Below are positions 1-7,903 of a DNA stretch of 64,000 nt, piece after piece (within the stretch, counting starts at the first letter, position 1; every line of letters starts with the position of its first letter). The translations under genes and the position numbers were made by a program. The notes below the pieces were generated by a model, which worked only from the letters and a program-made list of their open reading frames with translations, had not been told where the DNA came from and did no database searches. This DNA is from Williamsia deligens (GTDB lineage Bacteria > Actinomycetota > Actinomycetes > Mycobacteriales > Mycobacteriaceae): positions 2,342,796 to 2,406,795 of the forward strand of contig NZ_JAMTCI010000001.1 of NCBI RefSeq assembly GCF_024171765.1. Direction: 5' to 3'.

Positions 1-88
1 GGACCCACGCGCGCAGCACCTCCACCTCCCGTCGGCTCAGACCCGGATCGGGCAGTTCGGTACTTGGCGGATCGAGCACGGCGGTCAT
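1..88 (-). CDS. LuxR-type transcriptional regulator, N-terminus only (cut by window edge)
   Basis: On the minus strand an ATG at 88-86 is preceded by an AAGGAG-like ribosome site and opens a frame of 29 codons that runs off the left edge. It reads MTAVLDPPSTELPDPGLSRR and continues EVEVLRAWV. The phrase LSRREVEVLRAW is the usual opening of a LuxR/NarL DNA-binding helix-turn-helix. With only about 25 residues before the HTH there is no room for a receiver domain, so this may be a stand-alone HTH protein. It lies 144 bp downstream of the kinase-like gene and points the same way, so it may belong to the same two-component locus. Confidence 0.6.
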   Translation of the reverse strand, partial: MTAVLDPPSTELPDPGLSRREVEVLRAWV

Positions 89-232
89 GGATCTCCTTCA
101 GGACTGCCGGAGCTGGGCTCGCCCGGCGTTGAAGAGACAGTAACCATCGGGTCGGACACTCTTCCAGACACCGAAATGGGGGACACCCGGATGCGGATCA
201 CCCATAGCCGCAACAACTATGAGGCGCGCGAA

Positions 233-1279
233 TCAGTTGCGCGTCGCACACACCCGGCCGTCGGAGTCGAGGTCGAGGCGGCGGACACCGCCGTGGTCGT
301 GAACGATCACCGATGCGGCCGCGGCCCGTCCCGGGGGCAGGAGGCGGACACGGACGTCCCCGTCGACGGCGTCGACGAGTGCATCGACGACGGCGTCGGT
401 CACGTGCGCCCGGGCGTCGGGGGTGAACGCGTCGGGCATGCCGGAGTCGTCGAGGAGGATCACCTCCACCCCGCGCGCCCGGGCCGCGCGGGCGGCGTCG
501 GCGATCGCGGGGGTGTCCAGACCCGGGGCGCGCAGCCTGTCGCGCAGGTGCGCCTCGAGCAGCCGACAGGTGGTGCGATCGACGTCGTCGAGGTGGTCGC
601 CGGCGGCGATCCGGTTCAGCATCGGGCGCACCAGCCGGTCGAGCTCGCGCAGTTGGGCGTCTCGCTCGGCGCCGGCGGCCTGCGCTGCGGCCAGTTCCGC
701 GCTGCGCCGGCGTCCCGCGTCGCGGAGGTCGAAGACGAGCTTGGCGCCCGGTCGCAGCGTCAGGCTGAAGACGGTGGCCATGACCAGCGGGCCGAGATCG
801 ATGAGCACGTTGTCGATCCGGTGCAGCGGACCGTCGCCGACCAGGGTCGAGTGGACCATGTACACCGCGACCATCGCGGCCATCCCCACCCAGGCCCGCC
901 CCGTGCGGCCGCGGACGCACATGAACGCCAGGACCATGGTGCCGATCCCGTGCGACCACCCCGAGACGGGTGCGGGCACATCGCGGCCACACGCACCGAG
1001 GATGAGCGCGCACGCGGTGGCTGGTGCCGCGGCCATCGCCGACGCGGTCCATCCCGGCAGCGGGTCGTCACGGACGGCGAGCAGTGCGATGGTCGCGCTC
1101 GCGGCGATCGTCAGGGCGGCGACCATCGCGATGACGGTGATCGGGTGCTTCGGGACGACGTAGAGCAGCGCGACGATGATGCAGACCAGATAGATGCCGA
1201 CGACGAGTCGCGCTGCGGGCGTGTGCATCCCGATGAGCGCGCGGGCGTCGCGAGGCGTGGTCTCGTCGATCAGCAGCAT
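233..1279 (-). CDS. Degenerate sensor-kinase-like membrane protein
   Basis: A 348-residue protein with about five or six N-terminal membrane helices (roughly residues 25-175), a coiled linker rich in Ala/Glu/Arg (about 185-215) and a C-terminal cytoplasmic domain. Layout and position, 4 nt after a true histidine kinase gene, suggest a histidine kinase. However, the linker segment RELDRLVRPMLNRIA has no phospho-acceptor His, and the ATPase region has no clear N-box asparagine or GxG lid (the corresponding stretch reads TDAVVDALVDA). It probably cannot phosphorylate and may act as an accessory sensor or partner of the upstream kinase. ATG start at 1279. The membrane and coiled segments are seen; the role is inferred. 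Confidence 0.7.
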   Translation of the reverse strand: MLLIDETTPRDARALIGMHTPAARLVVGIYLVCIIVALLYVVPKHPITVIAMVAALTIAASATIALLAVRDDPLPGWTASAMAAAPATACALILGACGRDVPAPVSGWSHGIGTMVLAFMCVRGRTGRAWVGMAAMVAVYMVHSTLVGDGPLHRIDNVLIDLGPLVMATVFSLTLRPGAKLVFDLRDAGRRRSAELAAAQAAGAERDAQLRELDRLVRPMLNRIAAGDHLDDVDRTTCRLLEAHLRDRLRAPGLDTPAIADAARAARARGVEVILLDDSGMPDAFTPDARAHVTDAVVDALVDAVDGDVRVRLLPPGRAAAASVIVHDHGGVRRLDLDSDGRVCATRN

Positions 1280-1283
1280 CGGG

Positions 1284-2507
1284 TCATCGCTTCCAGGTGA
1301 TCTCGACGCGGGTGCCGCGCCCCGGCCGCGACACCACCGCGGCGTCGCCGCCGTCGACCTGTCGCATCCGGCCGACGATGCTGACGGTGATGCCGAGTCG
1401 GTGCGGTTGCACCGCCTGCGGGTCGAATCCCCGGCCGTCGTCGGCGACGGTCACCGTGATGGCGTCGCTGTCGAGCGTGGCGACGACGTCGGTCACCGTC
1501 GCCTGCGAGTGGCGGGCGCTGTTGCGCACCGCCTCCGCTGTCGCGGCGGCGACGGTCTCGACGACGGTCGTCGGGTAGGCGACCGCGTCCGGGGTGTCCG
1601 GGAGGATCACGGTGGGTCGTGTGCTGTCGTCGACGTCCGCGACGGCGGCCCGGATCACGCGCGCGGCCGATGTCGAACCGACGTCGATCACCGTCGTTGT
1701 GGGCGAGGCGATCTGGGCGAGATCGGCGAGTGTGCGCTGCGCCAGTGCGCGGACGTCGTCGGTGGTCCCCATCCGCGCGGCACCGAGCAGCGCGGCCATC
1801 ACGCCGTCGTGGGTGAGCGCGTCGAAGCGAGCGCGTTCGGTGCTGCGTGCCTGCGCCGCGGCGGTGTCGGCGGCGATGCGATAGGTCTCCTCACGCGTGC
1901 GATCGAGCACCCGGGCCGTGCGGACCCCGATCAGCGTGGCGCACACGAAGGGCATGGAGAACGCGAACGCGAAGGCGATGTCAGGTAGGCGCGCGACGGC
2001 GTTCTCGGGGGTCTTCAGCGGTGTGTTGCACAGCACCACCGCCACCGTGACCACGCCGAGGTAGACCAGAGGACGGATGCCGGGTTGCATCCCGACCGCG
2101 ACGGCGACCAACCCGAGGAACGAGGCGTACCAGAGCCCGAGATCGTTGGAGGTCAGCTCTCCCGTCCAGGCGATCGGCGTGGTGAGGACGGCGGCGAGGT
2201 ACAGGACGGCGGCCGCGAGGGTCGTCCGCCGGATCCATCGCTGCGCCCCGAGGGCCCCGGCCAGGCCGATCGCGAGGCCGCTCCCGTACACCGCCACCGG
2301 TGCGCCGAGCGCCCACCACGAGTCCATGAACGCGAACGACCCGACGATGTTGCCGACGTTGATCAGCAGATAGGCGAGGTACCCGGCGCCGACGAACACC
2401 GCGAACTGCCGCGTGATGCGCCGTTCGGCGTCACCGGTCTCGGCGACGGGGCCCGGGGCGACGTCGTCGTCGACGGCTGTCGGGACGACACCGGTCGAGG
2501 CGGCCAC
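1284..2507 (-). CDS. Two-component sensor histidine kinase (HisKA_3-type)
   Basis: A 407-residue kinase: five or six membrane helices (about residues 30-200), a dimerisation region with the sequence RFDALTHDGVMAALLG, whose His is the likely phospho-acceptor, and a C-terminal HATPase domain with N-box TAEAVRNSARHS and G-box VADDGRGFD. It should autophosphorylate and pass phosphate to the regulator encoded just upstream. The start is GTG at 2507, one base after the TGA of the response-regulator gene, so translation is probably coupled. The next gene (ATG 1279) follows after 4 nt. The ligand is not predictable. Confidence 0.88.
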   Translation of the reverse strand: MAASTGVVPTAVDDDVAPGPVAETGDAERRITRQFAVFVGAGYLAYLLINVGNIVGSFAFMDSWWALGAPVAVYGSGLAIGLAGALGAQRWIRRTTLAAAVLYLAAVLTTPIAWTGELTSNDLGLWYASFLGLVAVAVGMQPGIRPLVYLGVVTVAVVLCNTPLKTPENAVARLPDIAFAFAFSMPFVCATLIGVRTARVLDRTREETYRIAADTAAAQARSTERARFDALTHDGVMAALLGAARMGTTDDVRALAQRTLADLAQIASPTTTVIDVGSTSAARVIRAAVADVDDSTRPTVILPDTPDAVAYPTTVVETVAAATAEAVRNSARHSQATVTDVVATLDSDAITVTVADDGRGFDPQAVQPHRLGITVSIVGRMRQVDGGDAAVVSRPGRGTRVEITWKR

Positions 2508-2508
2508 G

Positions 2509-3222
2509 TCAGCTGATCGGGTCGCGCCGCGGCATCGGCAGGAAGCCGTCCTCGACGGCCCGCTTGTACAGGTCGGTCTTCGTCTTCGCGGGCCGGCCGG
2601 CGGCGGCGTACTTCACGCGTATCCGGTCGAGATACATGTTGACGGTCTCGCCCGCGAGGTGTGTCAGCTCGGCGACCCGGGCCGCGGACTCCCCGGAGGC
2701 GTACAGCTCCAACACCTCTCGCTGGCGGGGGGAGAGGTTCACGACGAACGCGTCGTCGGAGTCGATCGCGGCGGCCCAGTCCATCGTGGGGACGGGTTCG
2801 CCGTGGGCGGCACTGCGGATGGCCTCGAGGACGGAGGCGGCCGGACTGGACTTGCGCACCACCCCGAGGACATCGGCCGACGCCGCGGACCGCACGAGGA
2901 ACGGGTCCTCGGCCGAGGTGTAGACCAGCGTGCTGATGCCGTGCTCGTGGAGCAGCTCCACGTTGGCGCGCGGCGAGCTGCCGTCGGGGAGACGGAGGTC
3001 GAGGATCGCGAGCGTGACGCCGTCGGTGGTGGCGAGCAGCTCGTCGACCGTCGGTGCGCCCCCGGCGAACTCGAGGTCGTCGACCCCGCTCAACATGTGC
3101 GCCACACCGAGGATCGAGACTTCGTGGTCATCGACGACTCCGATGCGATGGGGGCGATGCGACGACTCTCCCACTGACCCGTGTCCCCCTTCGTCCGCTG
3201 TTCTGACGACAGCTGTCGTCAT
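2509..3222 (-). CDS. Response regulator, NarL/LuxR family
   Basis: The protein has a receiver domain with the acidic pair in GVVDDHEVS, phospho-acceptor Asp in AILDLRLPDGS, Thr in LVYTSAE and Lys in GVVRKSSP, then a C-terminal HTH beginning LSPRQREVLELYASGESAA. It should be phosphorylated by the kinase at 1284-2507. I use ATG 3222 (MTTAVVRTADEGG); an upstream in-frame start at 3306 would add 28 residues unlike the family, and a GTG nearer the receiver domain is possible. It is the first gene of a regulator/kinase/kinase-like operon and is divergent from the nitroreductase at 3341 across 118 bp that must hold both promoters. Confidence 0.88.
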   Translation of the reverse strand: MTTAVVRTADEGGHGSVGESSHRPHRIGVVDDHEVSILGVAHMLSGVDDLEFAGGAPTVDELLATTDGVTLAILDLRLPDGSSPRANVELLHEHGISTLVYTSAEDPFLVRSAASADVLGVVRKSSPAASVLEAIRSAAHGEPVPTMDWAAAIDSDDAFVVNLSPRQREVLELYASGESAARVAELTHLAGETVNMYLDRIRVKYAAAGRPAKTKTDLYKRAVEDGFLPMPRRDPIS

Positions 3223-3340
3223 CTTGACCGACAGTCCTGCGTTCGGCGGAGCGAAGATGGCCAAATCGTCCATCATGTGGTCTGAACAGAGGATCGGCCA
3301 TCGCACGCACGTGCGGGCGTTGCCGGGTCACCATGGACAC

Positions 3341-3991
3341 ATGACGACACTCGACCTGACCCCCGACGACCTGCTCACGACCACCCGGACGGTGCGCAAG
3401 CGCCTCGACCTCGACCGGCCCGTCGAGATGGCGGTGATCCGCGAGTGCGTGGAGATCGCGCTGCAGGCGCCGTCGGGATCGAACCGGCAGGGCTGGCAGT
3501 GGATCGTCGTCACCGACTCCGAGCAGCGGCGCCGCGTCGGTGACATCTACCGCGAGGAGACGCAGCGCTACCTCGAGTCGGCGTACGCCGCGGACAAGCT
3601 CTTCGCGGACGACGCCGACCGGTCGCAGGTGCAGCAGCGGGTGGGCTCCAGCGTCCGCCACCTCGGCGACACCATGGGGCAGGTGCCGGTCCTGCTTATC
3701 CCGTGCATCAAGGCGGGCAAGCAACTGCCCGCGGGCAATCAGGCCGGGCTGTGGGGGTCACTGCTGCCCGCGGTGTGGAGCTACGCGCTGGCGGCGCGGG
3801 CGCGGGGGTTGGGAACCGCGTGGACGACTCTGCACCTCGATCGCCGCGAGGCCGACGTCGCCGAGATCCTCGGGATCCCGGAGGGCTACCACCAAGGGGC
3901 GTTGATCCCCACGGCGTACTACACCGGTGAGACGTTCAAGCCCGCGCCGCGCGCACCGCTCGACGAGGTGCTGCACGTCGATCGCTGGTGA
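3341..3991 (+). CDS. Nitroreductase family FMN oxidoreductase
   Basis: A 216-residue protein of the NAD(P)H/FMN nitroreductase fold. The family's FMN-contact phrase appears as LQAPSGSNRQGWQW (about residues 42-55), and a second characteristic stretch, WSYALAARARGLGTAWTT, precedes the C-terminal helix. Such enzymes reduce nitro groups, quinones or enones with FMN; the physiological substrate cannot be read from sequence. ATG 3341 is chosen because the conserved N-terminal helix (TTRTVRKRLD) follows immediately. It is divergent from the two-component operon, so regulation by that system is possible but not shown. Confidence 0.85.
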   Translation: MTTLDLTPDDLLTTTRTVRKRLDLDRPVEMAVIRECVEIALQAPSGSNRQGWQWIVVTDSEQRRRVGDIYREETQRYLESAYAADKLFADDADRSQVQQRVGSSVRHLGDTMGQVPVLLIPCIKAGKQLPAGNQAGLWGSLLPAVWSYALAARARGLGTAWTTLHLDRREADVAEILGIPEGYHQGALIPTAYYTGETFKPAPRAPLDEVLHVDRW

Positions 3992-4100
3992 CCGGCGCTC
4001 CACTCCCAGGGTTTCCGCTCCGGCTCCAGGGTTCCCGCTCCACATGTGCGAGAACGCTCCGCCTGCAGGCGGAGCGTCCTCGAACAAGTGGAGCGCCGGT
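3991..4100 (+). terminator. Nested inverted repeats between convergent genes (bidirectional terminator-like)
   Basis: A perfect 14-bp inverted repeat (accggcgctccact at 3991-4004 and its complement at 4087-4100) encloses a second perfect hairpin: 10-bp arms at 4054-4063 and 4068-4077 around TGCA. Two near-identical copies of the string CTCC(C)AGGGTT(T/C)CCGCTCC lie between (about 4000-4040). The structure sits between the convergent nitroreductase and the small gene at 4133, as expected for a two-way terminator, though there is no U tract. Confidence 0.6.
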
Positions 4101-4132
4101 GCCCCCCGGTGACGTCGATCAGCGGGTGGTGA

Positions 4133-4330
4133 TCACTCCGCCGCGTCGGGGATGTCGCCGACCTGGTCCGGCTCCGCGCCGTGCACCAGTTGCTCCTCGT
4201 GGCGTGCACGCTCGTCGAGCTCGTCCTGGTCGAGGTGGGCACCCTCCTTCGCGTGTGCGCGATGGTCGGGGTGGACCTCCTCGGTGGGGACGATGACGTC
4301 GTCGAGGTTCGGTTCGTCGGGTGAGGACAT
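4133..4330 (-). CDS. Small acidic hypothetical protein (65 aa)
   Basis: A 65-residue, highly charged protein, rich in Asp, Glu and His, without membrane segments or cysteines. It starts at ATG 4330, four bases after the stop of the DUF3618 gene, and closes that four-gene operon. No family was recognised. Composition suggests a disordered stress- or envelope-associated polypeptide, which is inference only. The gene is supported by operon spacing rather than by similarity. Confidence 0.55.
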   Translation of the reverse strand: MSSPDEPNLDDVIVPTEEVHPDHRAHAKEGAHLDQDELDERARHEEQLVHGAEPDQVGDIPDAAE

Positions 4331-4334
4331 CGCG

Positions 4335-4931
4335 TCACCGGGCCTCGTCGGCGACGGTGTCGGCCGCGTGCTTGGCCTGGGTGCTCGTCTCCTGCGCGGC
4401 CGAGGTGCCCTCCTCCTTGACCGTCTGCGCGGCGTCGGTGGCGGTCTCCTTCACCGAGTCGACGGCCTGTGACGCCGACTCCTGCAGGGATCCCGCGACA
4501 TCCTGTGCCGCCGAGGACACCTGATCCGCGAGCGGTTGGGCCTTCTCCTGCAGCGTCGCGGCCGCCTGCTGCTCGGCCTGGGTCGGCGGGAACATCGCCG
4601 ACACCAGCAGGCCGGCACCGAACGCGATGAGCCCGGCCGCCAGGGGGCTGCCCTGGGTCCGCTGCTGGACGGCGTCGGGTGCCGAGCGCACCGCGTCGGT
4701 GATCGACGACGCCGCCGAATCGGCGGACTCCGAGGCGCTCTGGGCGGTGTCCTGGGCGCTGCCCATGACGCGGTCGCGGACGCTGCCGAGCGTGCCGGTC
4801 ACGCCGCGGACCTTGCGCCGGGCGATGGTCGACGGGTTCGCCTCGTGGGCGAGGGTGTCGACGCGGGTGCTGAGACGCTCACGGGTGCGGTCGATGTCGC
4901 GCCGGAGCTGGTCGGGATCTGCGGATGTCAT
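4335..4931 (-). CDS. DUF3618 membrane-anchored protein
   Basis: A 198-residue protein. The N-terminus (DQLRRDIDRTRERLSTRVDTLAHEANP) is the typical DUF3618 segment. A single membrane helix follows near residues 105-125 (LAAGLIAFGAGLLVSAMF), then a long Ala/Gln/Ser/Glu-rich amphipathic tail likely to form coiled coil. ATG 4931 has an AGGAG site and overlaps the stop of the holin-X gene by 4 nt (ATGA). DUF3618 genes commonly accompany holin-X genes in actinobacteria; function is unknown but the arrangement points to a cell-envelope complex. Confidence 0.82.
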   Translation of the reverse strand: MTSADPDQLRRDIDRTRERLSTRVDTLAHEANPSTIARRKVRGVTGTLGSVRDRVMGSAQDTAQSASESADSAASSITDAVRSAPDAVQQRTQGSPLAAGLIAFGAGLLVSAMFPPTQAEQQAAATLQEKAQPLADQVSSAAQDVAGSLQESASQAVDSVKETATDAAQTVKEEGTSAAQETSTQAKHAADTVADEAR

Positions 4932-5395
4932 CGGTTCTCCTGGGGGTGTGGGGTGACTGCCTGGGGGATCTCGGAGACGGTCTGCTGGGTGCGCGGCAGA
5001 CCGCGGGCGCGCCGGATGGACGACCGGCCGAGGACGCCGAGGATCGCGCCGATGACGGCCCAGATGAGGGTGACGATCAGCGCCGACCAGCCGTGGCCGG
5101 TCGAGTTGCCGATGGCCCACCACGCCGCGATCGACAGGAACATCAACACGAAGAACCCGGCGAGGGCCGCACCGACCAGCAGGCCGGAGCCCTTGCCGAC
5201 GCGGGTGGCGGTCTGCGTCGCCTCGGCCTTGGCCAGCTCGAGCTCCTGGCGTACCAGTGTCGACAGGTCGCGGGACACGTCGGAGAGCAGCTCACCGATC
5301 GACGGCGGATCGTCGTGACCGGCCGGGGCGCCGGCGCCGAGCGGGTCGTGCCCGACGGGGTCGTGACCGACCGGGGCGCTGTGTGCGCCGGTCAC
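4928..5395 (-). CDS. Putative actinobacterial holin-X family membrane protein
   Basis: A 155-residue protein with a His/Gly/Pro-rich N-terminus, an amphipathic helix (SIGELLSDVSRDLSTLVRQE) and two membrane helices (about residues 70-95 and 102-122). This is the layout of Phage_holin_3_6 (holin-X) proteins, which in actinobacterial chromosomes are not phage-linked. The start is GTG 5395, which overlaps the preceding TGA (GTGA), and its stop overlaps the DUF3618 start, so three genes are chained by 4-nt overlaps. Lytic activity should not be assumed. Confidence 0.78.
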   Translation of the reverse strand: MTGAHSAPVGHDPVGHDPLGAGAPAGHDDPPSIGELLSDVSRDLSTLVRQELELAKAEATQTATRVGKGSGLLVGAALAGFFVLMFLSIAAWWAIGNSTGHGWSALIVTLIWAVIGAILGVLGRSSIRRARGLPRTQQTVSEIPQAVTPHPQENR

Positions 5396-6138
5396 AGCAG
5401 GCCACCCGGGTTGGGGGCGTTCTGCGGCGGAGCCGCGTACCCGAGGGCGTTCTCGTCCTCGGACGCCGGACGCGCGGGATCCGATGCCGTGGCGTCGGGG
5501 ATGTTCGGGGTCGTGGTGACCGTGCTGCTCGCCGGGTCGGCGGTGACCGTCGACCCGTCGGCGGCCGCGTAGCCGGTGGCGGACGGCGGCACCGTCGCGC
5601 CGTGGCCCGACGTCGCGGGCGATGAGCTGCCGGTGGACGCACTGCTCGTCGAGCTCGAGCTCGAGCCCGAGCCCGCAGCCGCACCGCGGCCGAGTCGTCC
5701 GGCGGCGATGCCCGCGCCGGCGGCGAGGGCGAGGAACAGTCCGGGCTTGCGGCGGGCGAAGTCGCTGACCTCGCCGAGCACCTGACCCGGTTCACGCTGG
5801 TCCAGCCACGACGCGAACGACTGCACGCGATCAGCGGCCTGGCGGGTCAGGTCGGCGGCGGGACCCTGCTGGTCCGCTGACGATGCCATCGACGCGAACT
5901 CGTCGCCGAGTGCGCGCAGGCTCTTCGCCGCGCGCTGCTGCTGGGTCGAGGCCTGGTCGGTGAGCTCGGTGCGGGCCTGCCCGAGGAGGTCGGACGCCTG
6001 TCCCTTGACCTCCTGGGCGACCTGCTGTGCCTGGTCGCCGGCCACCGAGGCGACGTGCTTGCCCTGCTCGGCGGCGGTGTCCGCGGTCTGCGCGGCCTTC
6101 TCCTTGGCGACGTCGGTGGTGCTCGACGGTGTGCTCAT
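5392..6138 (-). CDS. Ala/Gln-rich membrane-associated protein of the DUF3618/holin-X operon
   Basis: A 248-residue protein. Residues about 10-105 form Ala/Gln/Lys/Glu heptad-like helices resembling LEA or apolipoprotein repeats. One membrane helix follows near 145-165 (KPGLFLALAAGAGIAAGRL), then a Ser/Thr/Pro-rich tail. ATG 6138 is used; it overlaps the TGA of a 20-codon leader frame that carries the only strong ribosome site nearby. As first main gene of the operon it probably works with the holin-X and DUF3618 products at the membrane. No enzymatic motif is visible. Confidence 0.75.
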   Translation of the reverse strand: MSTPSSTTDVAKEKAAQTADTAAEQGKHVASVAGDQAQQVAQEVKGQASDLLGQARTELTDQASTQQQRAAKSLRALGDEFASMASSADQQGPAADLTRQAADRVQSFASWLDQREPGQVLGEVSDFARRKPGLFLALAAGAGIAAGRLGRGAAAGSGSSSSSTSSASTGSSSPATSGHGATVPPSATGYAAADGSTVTADPASSTVTTTPNIPDATASDPARPASEDENALGYAAPPQNAPNPGGLL

Positions 6139-6197
6139 CGGCGATCGCCGGCCGACGCTGCTGTGCCCATCGGGCGGGGGGTGTGGGCAGTGATCAT
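6135..6197 (-). CDS. Possible 20-residue leader peptide upstream of the holin-X operon
   Basis: On the minus strand a strong GAGGAGG site (complement of about 6205-6211) lies 7 nt before ATG 6197. That frame is 20 codons (MITAHTPRPMGTAASAGDRR) and its TGA overlaps the ATG of the main gene at 6138 in the same 4-nt ATGA manner as the rest of the operon. The main gene itself has no good ribosome site, so its translation may depend on this leader. There is no run of one amino acid that would mark a classical attenuator. Confidence 0.4.
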   Translation of the reverse strand: MITAHTPRPMGTAASAGDRR

Positions 6198-6202
6198 CAC
6201 TG
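6188..6202. promoter_or_regulatory. 15-bp palindrome CAGTGAT-C-ATCACTG
   Basis: A perfect 7-bp inverted repeat with one central base lies directly at the 5' end of the leader frame and just after its ribosome site. The placement fits an operator or an RNA hairpin that would mask the start of the DUF3618/holin-X operon. The binding protein is unknown. Confidence 0.4.
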
Positions 6203-6308
6203 TGCCTCCTCGTGGTGCGGGAACTTCGATCCACCCCGAGATACCCGGCACGGAGGGGCCAAAACCCGGACAGGAGTACGTCGGAACGCGACGAGCGGTT
6301 CCCGGGCC

Positions 6309-7460
6309 TCAGGAGAGGCGGGCGCGCAGGGCCGCCCGGTCGACCTTGCCGGGCCCGCGCAGCGGGAGCGCATCGACGACGACGACGTCGCGAGGGACGG
6401 CGAAGCGGTCGAGACGCTCACGCACGACAGATCGCACCGAATCGGCTCGCACGACAGCGTCTTTGGCGGGTACCACGACGGCGACCACCTTCTCCCCGAG
6501 GCGGGGGTCGGGCAGTCCGACGACGGCGCACTCGGCCACGGTGGGGTCGGCGAGGACCGCCGCTTCCACCACCTGCGGGACGACGGTGAGGCCGCCGGTG
6601 GTGATCGCCTCGTCGGCGCGACCGACGATGCCGAGCACGCCGTCGTCGAGGCGGCCGAGGTCGTCGGTGAGGAACTCCCCGTCGCGCGCGAACGCGGGAT
6701 GATCAGAAAGGTTGCGGTAGCCGGCGGCCACCATCGGTCCCGACAGCGCCACCCGCCCGACACCGTCGACGGGGGAGTCGAGCCGGATGTGCACCCCGGG
6801 CAACGGGATCCCGTCGTACACGCAGCCGCCACCGGTCTCGCTCATCCCGTAGGTGCCCACGATGGGCAGTCCGGCGTCGACGGCACGGGCCTGCAGCGGG
6901 GCCGGGGTGGCGGCACCGCCGACGAGGATCGCCTCGACCCCGCGGAGTGCGGCGACGGCGTCGGGATCGTCGAGGACTTTCACGAGCTGGGTGGGGACCA
7001 GCGACGTGTAGCGACGAGGCCCCTCCACCCGGTCGAGGGCGGCGACGAGGTCCGACGGTGTGAACCCGGCGGTCACGTCGATCACCGTGGGCGTGAATCC
7101 CGCACGGAGACACCGCAACAGCACCTGCAGTCCCGCGATGTGATGGGCGGGCAGCGCGAGCAGCCAGCCGCCGGGGCCGCCGAGACGTTCGAGTGTCGCC
7201 GACGCTGACGCGGCGAGGGTGGCCGCGGAATGCATGGCGCCCTTGGGTGTTCCCGTGCTGCCCGAGGTGGCGACGACCAGCGCGACGTCGTCGTCGACGG
7301 GTTCACCGGCGGCGAGAGCTGTGGTGAGCCGCTCGGTCTCGCGGGCGTCGTCGGCCGGGACGGGCAACACCGCGACGGTGCCGTCGATGACGGCGCGCAG
7401 ATCGTCGGCCGAGTCCAGGACCGCGGGCCCCGATCGCAGCGGGAGTGGCTCGAGGATCAG
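6309..7460 (-). CDS. menE: o-Succinylbenzoate-CoA ligase
   Basis: An adenylate-forming ligase that activates o-succinylbenzoate with CoA in menaquinone synthesis. Visible motifs are ATSGSTGTPKGA (P-loop), TYGMSETGGGCVYDG, LTDDLGRLDDG, GRADEAITTGG and the C-terminal GKVDRAAL lysine. Identification rests on these and on the neighbour order DUF3349 / membrane protein / pitA, which matches the mycobacterial menE locus. The frame is open to a CTG at 7460 overlapping the upstream stop (CTGA); the first conventional start is GTG 7370. I extend to 7460 because the intervening residues (EPLPLRSGPAVLDSADDLRA) look genuine and coupling is typical here, but the exact start is uncertain. Confidence 0.85.
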   Translation of the reverse strand: MILEPLPLRSGPAVLDSADDLRAVIDGTVAVLPVPADDARETERLTTALAAGEPVDDDVALVVATSGSTGTPKGAMHSAATLAASASATLERLGGPGGWLLALPAHHIAGLQVLLRCLRAGFTPTVIDVTAGFTPSDLVAALDRVEGPRRYTSLVPTQLVKVLDDPDAVAALRGVEAILVGGAATPAPLQARAVDAGLPIVGTYGMSETGGGCVYDGIPLPGVHIRLDSPVDGVGRVALSGPMVAAGYRNLSDHPAFARDGEFLTDDLGRLDDGVLGIVGRADEAITTGGLTVVPQVVEAAVLADPTVAECAVVGLPDPRLGEKVVAVVVPAKDAVVRADSVRSVVRERLDRFAVPRDVVVVDALPLRGPGKVDRAALRARLS

Positions 7461-7786
7461 CTCGGGTCCGCCTTCGGCGTCTCGATGTCGCAGGTCCAGC
7501 CCGCGCCCTCCAGCACCGATCGCACCCGGTCGATGTCGGCCTCGGTGGGCATCTCGTCGGTCACCTTGGTGATCAGCACGGCCACGTCGACGCGGGTGAT
7601 GGGCTCGAACTCGGGGTTCGACGCCGCCTCGGTGGCGAGGTGGTCGGCGATCTCCTGCGCCTCGTCGTCGGTGAGTTGGCGACGCAGTAGCGCGACGAGC
7701 GGGATGTAGTCACCGGCGGGGACGCCGTGTGGGTAGCCGGCGCGCAGCCAGCCGATGATCGAGCGCATCAGGTGGGAACGGTCCAC
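7457..7786 (-). CDS. DUF3349 protein (Rv0543c-like)
   Basis: A 109-residue soluble helical protein with the DUF3349 pattern IIGWLRAGYPHGVPAGDYIPLVALLRRQL, followed by VLITKVTDEMPTEADIDRVRSVLEGAGW. Its function is not established; the mycobacterial relative lies beside menE. GTG 7786 has a GAGGAGG site 7 nt upstream. Its stop overlaps the likely menE start. A second DUF3349 gene lies 117 bp upstream, so the pair is a tandem duplication within an otherwise conserved block. Confidence 0.85.
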   Translation of the reverse strand: MDRSHLMRSIIGWLRAGYPHGVPAGDYIPLVALLRRQLTDDEAQEIADHLATEAASNPEFEPITRVDVAVLITKVTDEMPTEADIDRVRSVLEGAGWTCDIETPKADPS

Positions 7787-7903
7787 GGCGCCCTCCTCGG
7801 TCAGGGTGCGGTGCGCTGTCTGGTCAGCGCCCGGAAACGGGAATGCCAGGGGTGGGACTGCCAGGGTAGTCCCGTATTCGCTGGTGGCGGCGGGTGAGCG
7901 CCG

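Noticed and set aside
4928-5395. Prophage lysis gene
   Set aside because: The holin-X family is common in actinobacterial chromosomes and no phage gene, integrase or att repeat is nearby.
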